Source: JADLHS01 sp049840435 (GTDB lineage Bacteria > Verrucomicrobiota > Verrucomicrobiia > Limisphaerales > JADLHS01). Taken from it: a stretch of DNA of 64,000 bases. The first letter of the stretch is position 1. Each line of letters starts with the position of its first letter. The stretch lies in the NCBI GenBank assembly GCA_049840435.1, contig JASGKY010000042.1:248001-312000 (forward strand), in the 5' to 3' direction. Under the pieces are notes generated by a model that was given only the letters and a program-made list of their open reading frames with translations, was not told where the DNA came from and ran no database searches. Below are positions 1-8,159 of this stretch, in pieces. A program made the translations under genes and the position numbers.

Positions 1-1093
1 GTTGCAATCTTTGATACAACCGGGTTTTCGGCAACGCATTCAACAGGCCGACCATCGCCGTCACCACGCCGGAGCGTTGGATAAACTCGAACTGCCGCTT
101 GAAGATGTCTTCCCGGTCGCTGTCGAACCCCACGATGAACCCGCCCATCACCTGCAAGCCGTCCCGCTGCAACGTCTGCACCGCCGCCACCAGATCGCGC
201 CCTTGGTTCTGCACCTTGTGACACTCCGCCAGCGCAGCCGCATCCGGAGTTTCGATCCCCACGAACACCTTGCGGAAACCCGCCGCAATCATCAACGCGC
301 GCAACTCGGCATCGTCCGCCAGATTGATCGACGCTTCCGTCAGAAAACCCAGCTCCGGCTTGGTGCGCTCGCGCCACGCGATCATTTCCCGCAACAGCTC
401 CCGCGTCCGCACCTTGTTGCCAATAAAATTGTCATCCACCAGGAATACCATGTCTTTCCAACCCTGCTCCCGCAGGAGCTCCAGTTCTGCGATCACCTGT
501 GCTGGCGATTTCGTCCGCGGCGTGCGCCCGTTCATCACAATGATGTCGCAAAACTCACAATCAAACGGACACCCCCGCGAGAATTGCACCGCCATCGTCA
601 CGTATTGCTGCAGATCAATCAGATCCCAGCGTGGCACGGGCGACAATGCCATGCTCGGCCGGGTCGTCGCTTGATACATTTTTTTGACGCAACCCGCCTC
701 CAGGTCAGCGACCAGTTGTGGCATCAATTCTTCTGCTTCCCCCAGCACAAAATGTTGAATCTCTGGAAACGACTCGTGCCCCGTCGTGAACAACGGGCCG
801 CCTGCAATCACCCGTTTCCTTAGTGCCGCGCACCGCGCCACCACCTCGCGCACCGACGCCTCATGTACCAACATGGCACTGATCATCACCACATCGGCCC
901 CGCGCAGATCGGCATCCGTCAACCGCGTCACGTTCAGGTCCACTACCTTGAGCGTCCACGCACGCGGCAGCAGGGCCGCGACCGTAAGCAGTCCGAGCGG
1001 CGGGAATGTGGACTTTTTGGAAACGAACCGCAGCACATGTTTGAAACTCCAGAACGTGTCCGGCGTACGCGGACTGATGAGCAGAACATTCAT
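1..1093 (-). CDS. B12-binding-domain radical SAM protein (5' part, C-terminus outside window)
   Basis: The minus strand is open from an ATG at 1093 to the window edge, about 364 residues, with no stop, so the gene is cut by the window. The N-terminus (MNVLLISPRTPDTFWSF) and following Rossmann-like stretch fit a cobalamin-binding domain. At about residue 170 the motif RGCPFDCEFCDI gives the CX3CX2C cysteines that hold the radical SAM 4Fe-4S cluster. Further on, FLVDDNFIGN, TEASINLADD and FVGIETPD are the usual beta-strand ends of the radical SAM barrel. Family members of this layout modify lipids, hopanoids or other small molecules; the substrate cannot be told here. The missing C-terminus would probably be a DUF4070-like domain. 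The opposite-strand frame at 2-823 is its shadow. Confidence 0.88.
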   Translation of the reverse strand, partial: MNVLLISPRTPDTFWSFKHVLRFVSKKSTFPPLGLLTVAALLPRAWTLKVVDLNVTRLTDADLRGADVVMISAMLVHEASVREVVARCAALRKRVIAGGPLFTTGHESFPEIQHFVLGEAEELMPQLVADLEAGCVKKMYQATTRPSMALSPVPRWDLIDLQQYVTMAVQFSRGCPFDCEFCDIIVMNGRTPRTKSPAQVIAELELLREQGWKDMVFLVDDNFIGNKVRTRELLREMIAWRERTKPELGFLTEASINLADDAELRALMIAAGFRKVFVGIETPDAAALAECHKVQNQGRDLVAAVQTLQRDGLQVMGGFIVGFDSDREDIFKRQFEFIQRSGVVTAMVGLLNALPKTRLYQRLQ

Positions 1094-1308
1094 AACGACT
1101 TGAGCCGCGACCACAAATCTGTGGCCACGCCCCGAACCTACGGTCGTGCGCCGGAAGTCACCAAGCGCAAAAGCTCCTCCTTTTTCAAGCGTGGCTATTC
1201 AGCCGGTTAATGGTCACTTCGCGGGTGCTTCTATGCACCTGACCTTCGCGCGACGATCCGGCGGCGTTGGTATTTCTGTGTTAGATTAACCCACCAAATC
1301 CAAAGCCT

Positions 1309-1632
1309 ATGAAACGCATCTTCATTTCTCCGGACACAGCAGAGTTGGGTCTGCTCCGGAATATTTTGCAACACGCCGGGATCCGCTGTGTGGAACTCAA
1401 TGAACACCTGGCCCAAACCCTGCCTGTGACTGTGTTTCAGGCCGAGCTGTGGGTGGAGGAGGAATCCGATTACGACGAGGCCGTCGCGCTCACCCGCCAA
1501 TGGGTAAATCCCGATCCAGTGACAGGCTCGTCGTGGACTTGTTCCCGCTGCGGGGAAGAACTCGGGGCACAATTCGGCAAATGCTGGAAATGTGGCACCC
1601 GCCGGGACACGCCCCCACCGCGCCTCCACTGA
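1309..1632 (+). CDS. DUF2007 domain protein with C-terminal zinc ribbon
   Basis: A 107-residue cytoplasmic protein. Residues 1-66 (MKRIFISPDTAELGLLRNIL, then VELNEH and AELWVEEESDYDEA) match the DUF2007 'putative signal transducing protein' fold. The C-terminus has two CXXC pairs (CSRCGEE and CWKCGT) that should bind one zinc ion. The ATG at 1309 follows an A-rich leader, and divergent transcription from the radical SAM gene leaves a 215-base spacer. Function is unknown; in other bacteria DUF2007 is seen alone or fused to zinc ribbons. Confidence 0.8.
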   Translation: MKRIFISPDTAELGLLRNILQHAGIRCVELNEHLAQTLPVTVFQAELWVEEESDYDEAVALTRQWVNPDPVTGSSWTCSRCGEELGAQFGKCWKCGTRRDTPPPRLH

Positions 1633-1645
1633 CCAAGACTTCTTG

Positions 1646-1695
1646 GAGCCAGGATAAACAGGATTTAATCCTGCATAATCCAGTCAATCCGGTCT
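1646..1695. repeat. Degenerate 'caggatttaatcctg' intergenic repeat
   Basis: The segment contains AGGATAAACAGGATT followed by AATCCTGCATAATCC, an imperfect palindrome built on AGGATT/AATCCT. Similar short dispersed repeats are common between genes of Verrucomicrobiota and Planctomycetota. Only one copy was noticed in this window. No gene is evident in the rest of 1,633-1,918. Confidence 0.45.
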
Positions 1696-1918
1696 GAATT
1701 AACGCGCCCCCTGTAAAATCGCGCGGCACAAATTGCCGGTTTGGGGCTGGCATCCGACTGGCTATGGAGGAATCGTCACCGAAACATAATGCGTGGAGAG
1801 GACATCACGAGGATGAAACGTGCGGTGGCCGCCCGGACTTTGTAGCCGTTTCTTCCGCCTAAAGCTGTCGCGGGTGCCGACGAGAATGCCCTCCGCACCC
1901 ACTTCTTTCCTGACACCC

Positions 1919-2320
1919 TCAGCGGCGCCCTAGCCCTGCGTCTGAATTGGTCGGCAACATTTTAGGATCGGAGACAAATGCCGCCGCCGCGGGATGAGGC
2001 TCCGCCATCTCGGGCGCAACCTGGATAAAGAAGTAAGCGATCATTCCGACAAAACCACCCAGCACCAGCACCAATACAACGGCGAACTTGATCCGCGCCC
2101 CCCATGCGTGCCGCGTGGGGTGTTTGCCGGGAGCCGTATGCGTGGCTGAACTGGCCCGCGGCAGGACAAAGAATCCCGGATAATCCGCCGACACTTCACT
2201 GGGATTGCCGAAGAGAATATTCCTGCGCCCCCGTGCCGGTGTCGGGGTCGCCGCGAGCCGCGCTCTGCTGCCACTGGTTGCCCCGCGCGCTTCATGCCGG
2301 GAGATTGTTGCTCCTAACAC
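1919..2320 (-). CDS. Small single-pass membrane protein, unknown
   Basis: A 133-residue frame whose central part contains a convincing transmembrane helix (IKFAVVLVLVLGGFVGMIAY) preceded by a basic segment (RHAWGAR), giving an inside-to-outside topology with a short C-terminal tail. The N-terminal third is rich in R, A and T and may not be translated; a downstream start is possible. A frame overlapping on the same strand (2041-2295) lacks such features. No family recognised. Confidence 0.4.
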   Translation of the reverse strand: MLGATISRHEARGATSGSRARLAATPTPARGRRNILFGNPSEVSADYPGFFVLPRASSATHTAPGKHPTRHAWGARIKFAVVLVLVLGGFVGMIAYFFIQVAPEMAEPHPAAAAFVSDPKMLPTNSDAGLGRR

Positions 2321-2388
2321 CCAGCGTCAAGCCTCTAGTCCCCAGAGACGGCAGACGTCAAAACAAACGCTGCGTTGACCTTTACGCT

Positions 2389-4011
2389 TCAGAAATCGTT
2401 GAACGACGGGACGGCGGCATCGGCCTTGATCGAGCGGTCGGTCGACTGAAGACTTTGACCAAAGGCTGCGTGCGCGTCATCGCGATCTTTAGCAATCGAT
2501 CGGCGGGCAGGCGGTGCTTTCACCGCCCGGGCTTTGGACTTGTCAGCTGCGGTTTTAGCCGGAACTGAAGCCACCCGCCCCGTCGCAGCACCGGTGACCA
2601 GCGCCTGCAATTGCGCGGCCATGTCCTGCAAGGTGGCCGCCTGCGCATTCAATTCCTCGGAGGCTGCCGCGTTTTCTTCGGCGGAAGAAGCACTGCCTTG
2701 CGTCACCTTGTCCATCTCACAGACCGCCTGATTGACCTGAGTAATACCCTGGTTCTGTTCGGCACTGGCCGCAGCAATTTCTGCAATGACCTCGTCTATC
2801 TTGCGGGCCTTTTCCACAATTTCCCCCAACCCCTCGGCGACCTTGGTGCTGAGTTGAACGCCCCGCTGGCTTTTCTGGATGGAATCCTCGATCTGATTGG
2901 CCGTCTCCTTGGCCGCTTGAGCACTGCGTTGCGCCAAAGCGCGGACTTCGTCCGCGACGACGGCGAATCCCATGCCGGCATCCCCGGCGCGCGCCGCCTC
3001 GACTGCGGCATTCAACGCCAGCAGATTGGTTTGGAACGCGATCTCATCAATGGTCCTGATAATCTTGGCGATGTTATCGCTGGAAACCTTGATGTCATCC
3101 ATGGCTTGAGACATGGCCTGCATGTCTGCGGCCCCGGTATCGGCGGCCGTGCGGGTGTCATTGCCAAGCTGCTTGGCGATTTGCGCATTTGAGTCAGTGC
3201 GCTTGATCATGCTGGCCATTTCTTCCAAGGACGCACTTGACTCCTCCAGCGAGGCCGCCTGTTCGCTCGCGCCATCGGCCAGCACCTGACTGGTCGCAGA
3301 AACCTGACTGGCAGCAGCCGCAACCTGACTGGAGCCATCCGTCAACGCTCCGGACAGGCGATTCAAAACCCGGCCCAAGCTGATGACGATGACGCTCGCA
3401 AAAGTCACCCCGATCAGGATGGCAGTGAGGGACACACTCGTGACGAGCAGGTCCGCGCGGCTGAGCAAAGTGTTGCTGGCATCCGATGCCGCTTTGCCGC
3501 GCTTGTTGTTATACTCAATCAAGTCCTGACAGGCTTTTTGATACACCTCAAAGGCGGGGCGCAAGGAACTCTTGTTCAAAGCCATTGCCTCATCGACCTT
3601 CCCATCATGACTCAAGGCCAGCACCGGGCCGCGGGCCTTGATGTATTCCTGCCGCGCCGTCTTGAGCGATTCAAAATGTTGCCGATCCTCCTGCTGGGCG
3701 ATGGTCCTTTCATAATCATCCAGGGCTGCTTGCGCCTGCGCTTTGAAACCCTCGATCTTCTCCTCAAACGCCTTCTTTTCCTCCGGCGCTTTGGCGAGGA
3801 AATGTCGTAAGACATTGATCTGGATCTCAGCCGCCACCTTCTCAATCTCGGCCGCCGCACCCAGTCCGGGCAGCGCATCTTCGGTAATAACCTGCTGATG
3901 CTCTTTCACCGCCTTGAGCATGACTTTGGAAGTCACTGCCACGGCGGCAAACATTACCAGAATGACGGAGAAGCCGACGGTGATGCGTTTACGAATCGTC
4001 CAAGAATTCAT
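2389..4011 (-). CDS. Methyl-accepting chemotaxis protein
   Basis: A 540-residue chemoreceptor. Residues 10-31 form the first membrane helix, followed by a helical periplasmic sensor of the 4HB_MCP type (about 32-190) and a second helix near 192-212. The HAMP region is short or degenerate. The cytoplasmic signalling hairpin is clear: the tip IDEIAFQTNLLALNAAVEAA with AGMGFAVVADEVR is the CheA/CheW contact region. An Ala/Lys-rich linker and a C-terminal PSFNDF end follow. It would relay an unknown periplasmic stimulus to CheA; no che genes lie next to it in this part of the window, so it is an orphan here. Confidence 0.93.
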   Translation of the reverse strand: MNSWTIRKRITVGFSVILVMFAAVAVTSKVMLKAVKEHQQVITEDALPGLGAAAEIEKVAAEIQINVLRHFLAKAPEEKKAFEEKIEGFKAQAQAALDDYERTIAQQEDRQHFESLKTARQEYIKARGPVLALSHDGKVDEAMALNKSSLRPAFEVYQKACQDLIEYNNKRGKAASDASNTLLSRADLLVTSVSLTAILIGVTFASVIVISLGRVLNRLSGALTDGSSQVAAAASQVSATSQVLADGASEQAASLEESSASLEEMASMIKRTDSNAQIAKQLGNDTRTAADTGAADMQAMSQAMDDIKVSSDNIAKIIRTIDEIAFQTNLLALNAAVEAARAGDAGMGFAVVADEVRALAQRSAQAAKETANQIEDSIQKSQRGVQLSTKVAEGLGEIVEKARKIDEVIAEIAAASAEQNQGITQVNQAVCEMDKVTQGSASSAEENAAASEELNAQAATLQDMAAQLQALVTGAATGRVASVPAKTAADKSKARAVKAPPARRSIAKDRDDAHAAFGQSLQSTDRSIKADAAVPSFNDF

Positions 4012-4409
4012 AGTTGAGGAATGTGATGGTTGAGTTGGGGGTTGGGGATTTCCGCGGAGCGAAAAATTAAAAGGCGGGCCATTCAGTCAGAATTACAAAA
4101 CTGTGGCACGACGCCGGATTGGTGGCGGTTGTCATGGTAATGCTCAAACTACAACTGTGGCGACACACTCGGCTGCAACATCTGTCTTTTAGATGACAAG
4201 ATCTGCAGCACAAAAACGGCGCTCCCCCACTTCATCGGCTCGACTCGAATAAACTTAAGCGCCCCGCAAACACCCCAAACCGTTCCGCGCCCGAAAGATA
4301 AGCCCCCAGCCAACCCTCCAGCCCCCGATCCCAAGCCCCGCTCCCCCACCCAACTCGGGCCAATCCTGCATGGACAAACCATGACTGATTTGAATAATCG
4401 TCCCCCTGA
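4012..4409. other. Intergenic region, no gene seen
   Basis: About 400 bases between the divergent chemoreceptor and cadherin-like genes, presumably holding both promoters. A 77-residue minus-strand frame (4149-4382) has no recognisable feature and was not called. No strong promoter consensus could be assigned by eye. Confidence 0.5.
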
Positions 4410-5699
4410 TTGTTGCCTATGTGTCGCGTTCAGAAGCTGGGGCGGGGAAAACTTTTATCGTGGTGGCATGGTTTCCGGAGGCTGGGATGCATCGGATTAT
4501 TATCCCTGCTCTTGCCGCCACTGGCCGCCGCCAACACCCCGCCCGTCGCCAACCCGGACTCCTTCACCACTGCAGAAGATCAACCCCTCATCATTCCGCT
4601 CGCCGCTCTGCTGGCCAACGACACTGACGCGGATGGCGACACATCCACAGTCGTCTCCTTGTTCGTCGGCGGCCTGAACGGCACCATCACCTTCGGGGTC
4701 AACAACGACATTTACATCACCCCCAGCACCAATTTCAACGGCGCGACCTCCTTCACCTATTACATCTCCGACAACCACGGCGGCACCGCCAGCGCCACCG
4801 TCACCATTGTCGTCACCTCCGTCATTGATCCCCCGATCAATCTCCCACCCACGACCGCGACCATCGCGGAAGACACCCTGACACCGCTCACCGGACTGGG
4901 CGTGCAAGCCGTGGATGCAGGCATCGAAAAACTCACCCTCACCGTGACCGTAAACCTCGGCAAACTCTTCCTCACCGGCGGCCCGGCCAACCTGACCGGC
5001 AGCGGCACGAGCACCCTGACCGTTTACGGCACCCTGCCGCAGATCAATGCCGCGCTCACCAACCTCGTGAAGTTCCTGCCCCCGACCAACTATTCCGGCA
5101 GCGTCACCCTCACCATGAGCACCACCGATCACGGCAATCTGGACGGCACCGTGCGCACCGACACCGACCTGCTCCCCCTCACCATCACGGCGGTCAACGA
5201 CGACCCCATCGCCGCAAACGACTATTTCACCACCGGCAAAAATCAGCTCCTCATCATTCCGTTCGCCGCTCTGCTCGCCAATGACACCGACGTGGAGGGC
5301 GACACCCTCACAGTCGTCTCCTTGTTCGTCGGCGGCCTGAGCGGCAACATCTCCCTCGGCGGCAACAACGACATTCACTTCCTCCCCAGCACCAACTTCA
5401 CCGGCGCGACCTCCTTCACCTATTACATCTCCGACAACCACGGCGGCGCCGCCAGCGCCACCACAACCCTCCTCGTGGCCAACCGTCCCACCCTCACCAC
5501 ACCCGGCTTCGACCGCGGTCGTTATCAATTCAATCTCCTCGGCGAGATCGGCACGAAATACCAGATCCAGACCTCCAGCAACCTCGTCCACTGGACTGAA
5601 TGGCAGAGCGTCACCCCGCTGGCCACCAACACCCCCCTCACCGACGCCACCGCCAGCAGCGCCCCCCGCCGTTTCTACCGCGCCATGCTCGTGCCGTAA
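4410..5699 (+). CDS. Exported cadherin-like repeat protein with verrucomicrobial C-terminal module
   Basis: A 429-residue secreted protein. A basic N-terminus and hydrophobic run (GCIGLLSLLLPPLAAAN) act as signal peptide. Three extracellular domains follow: two near-identical cadherin-like/VCBS-type domains (about residues 43-135 and 262-350, each with LLANDTD and SFTYYISDNHGG) flank a different one beginning PPTTATIAEDT. The final 70 residues (YQIQTSSNLVHWTEW ... RRFYRAMLVP) form the C-terminal module seen in many Verrucomicrobia exported proteins and in two other genes of this window. The likely role is adhesion or surface scaffolding. Several upstream starts are possible; the first ATG in frame keeps the signal peptide intact. 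Confidence 0.8.
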   Translation: MLPMCRVQKLGRGKLLSWWHGFRRLGCIGLLSLLLPPLAAANTPPVANPDSFTTAEDQPLIIPLAALLANDTDADGDTSTVVSLFVGGLNGTITFGVNNDIYITPSTNFNGATSFTYYISDNHGGTASATVTIVVTSVIDPPINLPPTTATIAEDTLTPLTGLGVQAVDAGIEKLTLTVTVNLGKLFLTGGPANLTGSGTSTLTVYGTLPQINAALTNLVKFLPPTNYSGSVTLTMSTTDHGNLDGTVRTDTDLLPLTITAVNDDPIAANDYFTTGKNQLLIIPFAALLANDTDVEGDTLTVVSLFVGGLSGNISLGGNNDIHFLPSTNFTGATSFTYYISDNHGGAASATTTLLVANRPTLTTPGFDRGRYQFNLLGEIGTKYQIQTSSNLVHWTEWQSVTPLATNTPLTDATASSAPRRFYRAMLVP

Positions 5700-5700
5700 T

Positions 5701-5762
5701 CCCGGAGGGCGGAGCGCCGTGCCGCCCCAATCAACATCCGATTTCTTTGGCTTGGGGTTCGG
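5701..5762. repeat. Dispersed repeat, copy 1 (GGAGGGCGGAG...CCCCAATCAA)
   Basis: Starting just after the stop of the cadherin-like gene, this 60-base stretch shares GGAGGGCGGAG, a short variable part, GCCCCAATCAA and a TTTGG-TTTGGGTTT-like tail with positions 6084-6143. The two copies have the same orientation and flank the short reading frame at 5838-6029. Confidence 0.6.
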
Positions 5763-5837
5763 GTTCAGACAATATCCGCACAACCTCCCGCAAAGATTGG
5801 CCAGCCTGCGAGCTGATTGCTGCCGATAATAATCACC

Positions 5838-6029
5838 ATGCGTCTTGTCGTTTCAATCGCAGCGGACCGTGAACTCAGACTGAAGGCTGAACCCCAGATG
5901 GATGTGCCCTACTGGGTGCAATGCGAAAAATACCGCACCATGGCCCGCTTCGCGCCGGACCATAAATGGCATACCCTGATTCAGGATGCAGAGATCACCG
6001 ATCCCGTCTTAGATTTTTTCCTGCCCTAG
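5838..6029 (+). CDS. Possible small protein, unknown
   Basis: A 63-codon frame from ATG 5838 (MRLVVSIAADREL) with a composition like a folded protein (VPYWVQCEKYRTMARF, then DHKWHTLIQDAEITDPVL). There is no clear ribosome-binding site and no family is recognised. It sits between two copies of a dispersed repeat, so it could also be a fragment of a decayed gene. Confidence 0.3.
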   Translation: MRLVVSIAADRELRLKAEPQMDVPYWVQCEKYRTMARFAPDHKWHTLIQDAEITDPVLDFFLP

Positions 6030-6083
6030 CCAAAGCGTCGGAAAGCTCAAACCTCGCGCCGCCCTATCCAATACCGATTCCTT

Positions 6084-6143
6084 CGGAGGGCGGAGTTCCA
6101 CGACGCCCCAATCAACCACCCAATTGTTTGGTTTGGGTTTCGC
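6084..6143. repeat. Dispersed repeat, copy 2 (CGGAGGGCGGAG...CCCCAATCAA)
   Basis: Direct-oriented partner of the repeat at 5701-5762. It ends immediately downstream of the vsr stop codon at 6149, so it lies in the 3' flank of the restriction-modification island. Confidence 0.6.
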
Positions 6144-6148
6144 AGCGC

Positions 6149-6670
6149 TCAACCCTCCGATTTCCAGCGCCCGCGAATCCGTTGAATCAATCTCGCCTCA
6201 TTGGCTTCCCTTTTGATGGGTTTGCCCGTGGTGGCCCGCCGCAAGGCATGTTCCCAGATCCGCACCACCCGCCAACCGGATTTCCGCAACGTTCGCGTCA
6301 CCAAAACATCCCGCCGCTTGTTAGCGTTGAGTTTCTTCCGCCAGAATGCGGCGTTGTTCTTGGGCTTTGTCCCGTGCTGCGGACAACCATGCCAGAAACA
6401 ACCATCCACAAAGAGTGCGAGCCGCACCTGCCTGAACACGAAGTCCGGCCGCACGCGGAAGCTACTGGTAGGGCGGCGTTGCTGCGCCGCCTCGAAGTTT
6501 GGGCCGCGCGGCAACGCGGCCCTACCTCGGATCTCCACCTGCCGCCGCCAGCCGGAAATACCATGCGCGCGCAACAATTTCGCCAGCGCCAGTTCCGTGT
6601 CCTTGTTCCCGCGCCCGCGAATCCGGGACATTACTGCCGACCGTTTGCGTTTGGAAAAGACATCAGCCAT
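6149..6670 (-). CDS. vsr: Very short patch repair (Vsr) endonuclease with inserted segment
   Basis: A 173-residue protein starting MADVFSKRKRSAVMSRIRG, a typical Vsr N-terminus. It has the metal-binding core (RPDFVF with the catalytic Asp), FVDGCFWHGCPQHG with the structural His/Cys residues, and the C-terminal GWRVVRIWEHALRR. Vsr nicks 5' of the T in T:G mismatches left by deamination of 5-methylcytosine, protecting a C5-methylase's target sites. It is about 20 residues longer than usual because a 60-base palindromic repeat lies in frame between VEIRG and SSFRVRPDFVF (6467-6526). It is the last gene of the minus-strand controller-methylase-endonuclease series, after a 175-base spacer. All recognisable catalytic residues remain, so the enzyme may still be active. 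Confidence 0.9.
   Translation of the reverse strand: MADVFSKRKRSAVMSRIRGRGNKDTELALAKLLRAHGISGWRRQVEIRGRAALPRGPNFEAAQQRRPTSSFRVRPDFVFRQVRLALFVDGCFWHGCPQHGTKPKNNAAFWRKKLNANKRRDVLVTRTLRKSGWRVVRIWEHALRRATTGKPIKREANEARLIQRIRGRWKSEG
6467..6526. repeat. REPIN-like palindrome inserted in frame in vsr
   Basis: The left arm GGTAGGGCGGCGTTGCTG (6467 onward) and right arm, ending GCGGCCCTACC at 6526, are inverted copies of about 21 bases with two mismatches, separated by an 18-base loop. The element is exactly 60 bases and adds 20 codons (from GRAALPRG to QQRRPT) without a stop. GGTAGGGC-type palindromes are frequent between genes in Verrucomicrobiota; here one lies inside a gene. Confidence 0.8.
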
Positions 6671-6845
6671 TTGTTTTCAGCCACAGATAAACACAGATGG
6701 GCACAGATGCAATGGCCACAAAAGAACCCAAAGCGCGCGAAAGCATTCCCCCTCTCCGCCTCGATCGGGGAGAGGGCCGGGGTGAGGTGTCGAATTCATT
6801 TAACCACGAAAGACACGCATCACACGAAAACCTAGCGTGCCCAGC
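6671..6845. repeat. Cluster of three common dispersed repeats between vsr and the endonuclease gene
   Basis: Going right: a GCCACAGATAAACACAGATG-type repeat at about 6679-6710; a hairpin with arms CCCTCTCC (6750-6757) and GGAGAGGG (6769-6776), continuing GCCGGGGTGAGG; and an AACCACGAAAGACACG ... CACGAAAAC type near 6800-6835. All three patterns recur between genes in many environmental bacteria. The hairpin may also end transcription of the upstream endonuclease gene. Confidence 0.6.
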
Positions 6846-8156
6846 TCACACCTCTACCGTCTCTACGGCTTCGTAGAGCGCGTTGATGTTTTTGGAGGCG
6901 ACGCGAAACTGGCTGCGCTTCTTAGCTTTTGCTTTGTCCGTAGACGCGTTCTCCAGTTTGATGCCCGGATCGTAATAGACCGCCCCCGAGGCGAACGCCC
7001 GCAGCAACCGCAATGAATCCGTCCGCTCCGCCAGCCGCACCTTGTGACCGTAGGCGTATTGCCATCTGGGTTCGGTTTGGCGTTTCGACGGCACATAAAC
7101 CGCCTTCGCGTGCTTGTGTGACCAATGCTCCAGAATCTTTCGGAATGACCACGAGGCAGCCACCTCACCCGCGTCACTCACCAGCGCAATCTGCCCGTCA
7201 GCGTTTGTGATCTTTCCCTTTGTTGCATCATAACCAGCCAACTGCAACGTCAACCCGGTAGGCGGACAACGCACACCCACGACATGCCGACCGCCGAAAT
7301 TGAGCCGGTCAGAACGCCCCTTCTTGTCGGCATAGCCAAACTTGTGGATGAATTCCTCCACGTCTGCGTCCTTGTAAAAGCCACCGTCCGGTTCGGGCGT
7401 CATCATGGTGATGGGCTTGGCGGATTCGATGCGCTCGAAATCTTCCACCGCATACTGCTTGACCTCCCACCCGAAAAAATCCGGTTCTGCATCGCTGTTT
7501 TTGGGAATACCCAATTCCGCTTCCAACGTGAACCCGCCACATTGCGGGGCGGTGCAAGGTTTCAACTGCCCGTCCGAATCAAGCTGCTTGGAATCAATCC
7601 AGCCCAGACCGTGAACACGGTGCAGCTCGGCAAGCAATTTCGCGCGGGAATCCTGCGTGGTTGGAATTGTTGGCAGTTCAAGCTGGATAAACACACCATG
7701 AGTCGGCTCGTGTAACTTCGCTCTAAACTCACGTGCAATTTCTGAATTTCCACCAACGACCAAGCCCACAACTCGCCGCGTCGGCGTAACGCCAAGAAAG
7801 AGAATCCGGCCGGCCGACCTTCCCGCCATCAAATCTGACGGAGGTTCGGCACAGCCTTTCAGGAATCCGGAGAACCGGACTTCTGGATACTGCGGATAGA
7901 GAATGAACTGCGCTCCGGGTGCGTCTGCGACTTCGGCATTGGCCAAGAGCCAGCCGAAACTCAGCTTTGCCTTGAAGATTGGATTCTTTGCGCTGCTGTC
8001 TGCGAAAATGCCGGTGTTCGGGAAAAGATTCAGCGCTTGAAAGTCAGGCCCGAAATAAACTTGGTTCTTCGAGTTGTCATTTTCGGCAAGCGGCTTTGCG
8101 TAGAGCTTGGTGCATCCAGCTTGGACATAAAGTGATTTAAGCTGGAGAAGATTCAT
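6846..8156 (-). CDS. MvaI/BcnI-family type II restriction endonuclease
   Basis: A 436-residue protein. The C-terminal half has GGFTLEAELGI and EPDFFGWEVKQY, the E-x(n)-D-x(n)-E-x-K catalytic signature of the MvaI/BcnI family (monomeric enzymes cutting CCWGG or CCSGG). The N-terminal 200 residues (MNLLQLKSLYVQAGC ... FFRAKL-type region) are probably the recognition part. It begins three bases after the methyltransferase stop and is on the same strand, so the two are cotranscribed. The specificity is inferred from the family and from the Vsr neighbour, which normally acts on CCWGG sites; it cannot be read from the sequence. Confidence 0.87.
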   Translation of the reverse strand: MNLLQLKSLYVQAGCTKLYAKPLAENDNSKNQVYFGPDFQALNLFPNTGIFADSSAKNPIFKAKLSFGWLLANAEVADAPGAQFILYPQYPEVRFSGFLKGCAEPPSDLMAGRSAGRILFLGVTPTRRVVGLVVGGNSEIAREFRAKLHEPTHGVFIQLELPTIPTTQDSRAKLLAELHRVHGLGWIDSKQLDSDGQLKPCTAPQCGGFTLEAELGIPKNSDAEPDFFGWEVKQYAVEDFERIESAKPITMMTPEPDGGFYKDADVEEFIHKFGYADKKGRSDRLNFGGRHVVGVRCPPTGLTLQLAGYDATKGKITNADGQIALVSDAGEVAASWSFRKILEHWSHKHAKAVYVPSKRQTEPRWQYAYGHKVRLAERTDSLRLLRAFASGAVYYDPGIKLENASTDKAKAKKRSQFRVASKNINALYEAVETVEV

Positions 8157-8159
8157 GGG

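Noticed and set aside
1730..1918. A minus-strand reading frame ending DVLSTHYVSVTIPP, possibly the tail of a gene
   Set aside because: It looks protein-like at the end, but there is no start codon and an upstream stop leaves about 60 codons. It might be a decayed gene end; too weak to call.
4149..4382. A 77-residue minus-strand frame upstream of the chemoreceptor
   Set aside because: Gly/Trp-rich composition, no domain or start signal; treated as part of the intergenic region.
4500..5783. A 427-residue minus-strand frame opposite the cadherin-like gene
   Set aside because: Extreme Gly/Glu/Val composition mirrors the Thr/Asn/Pro codons of the true gene; no start signal or domain.
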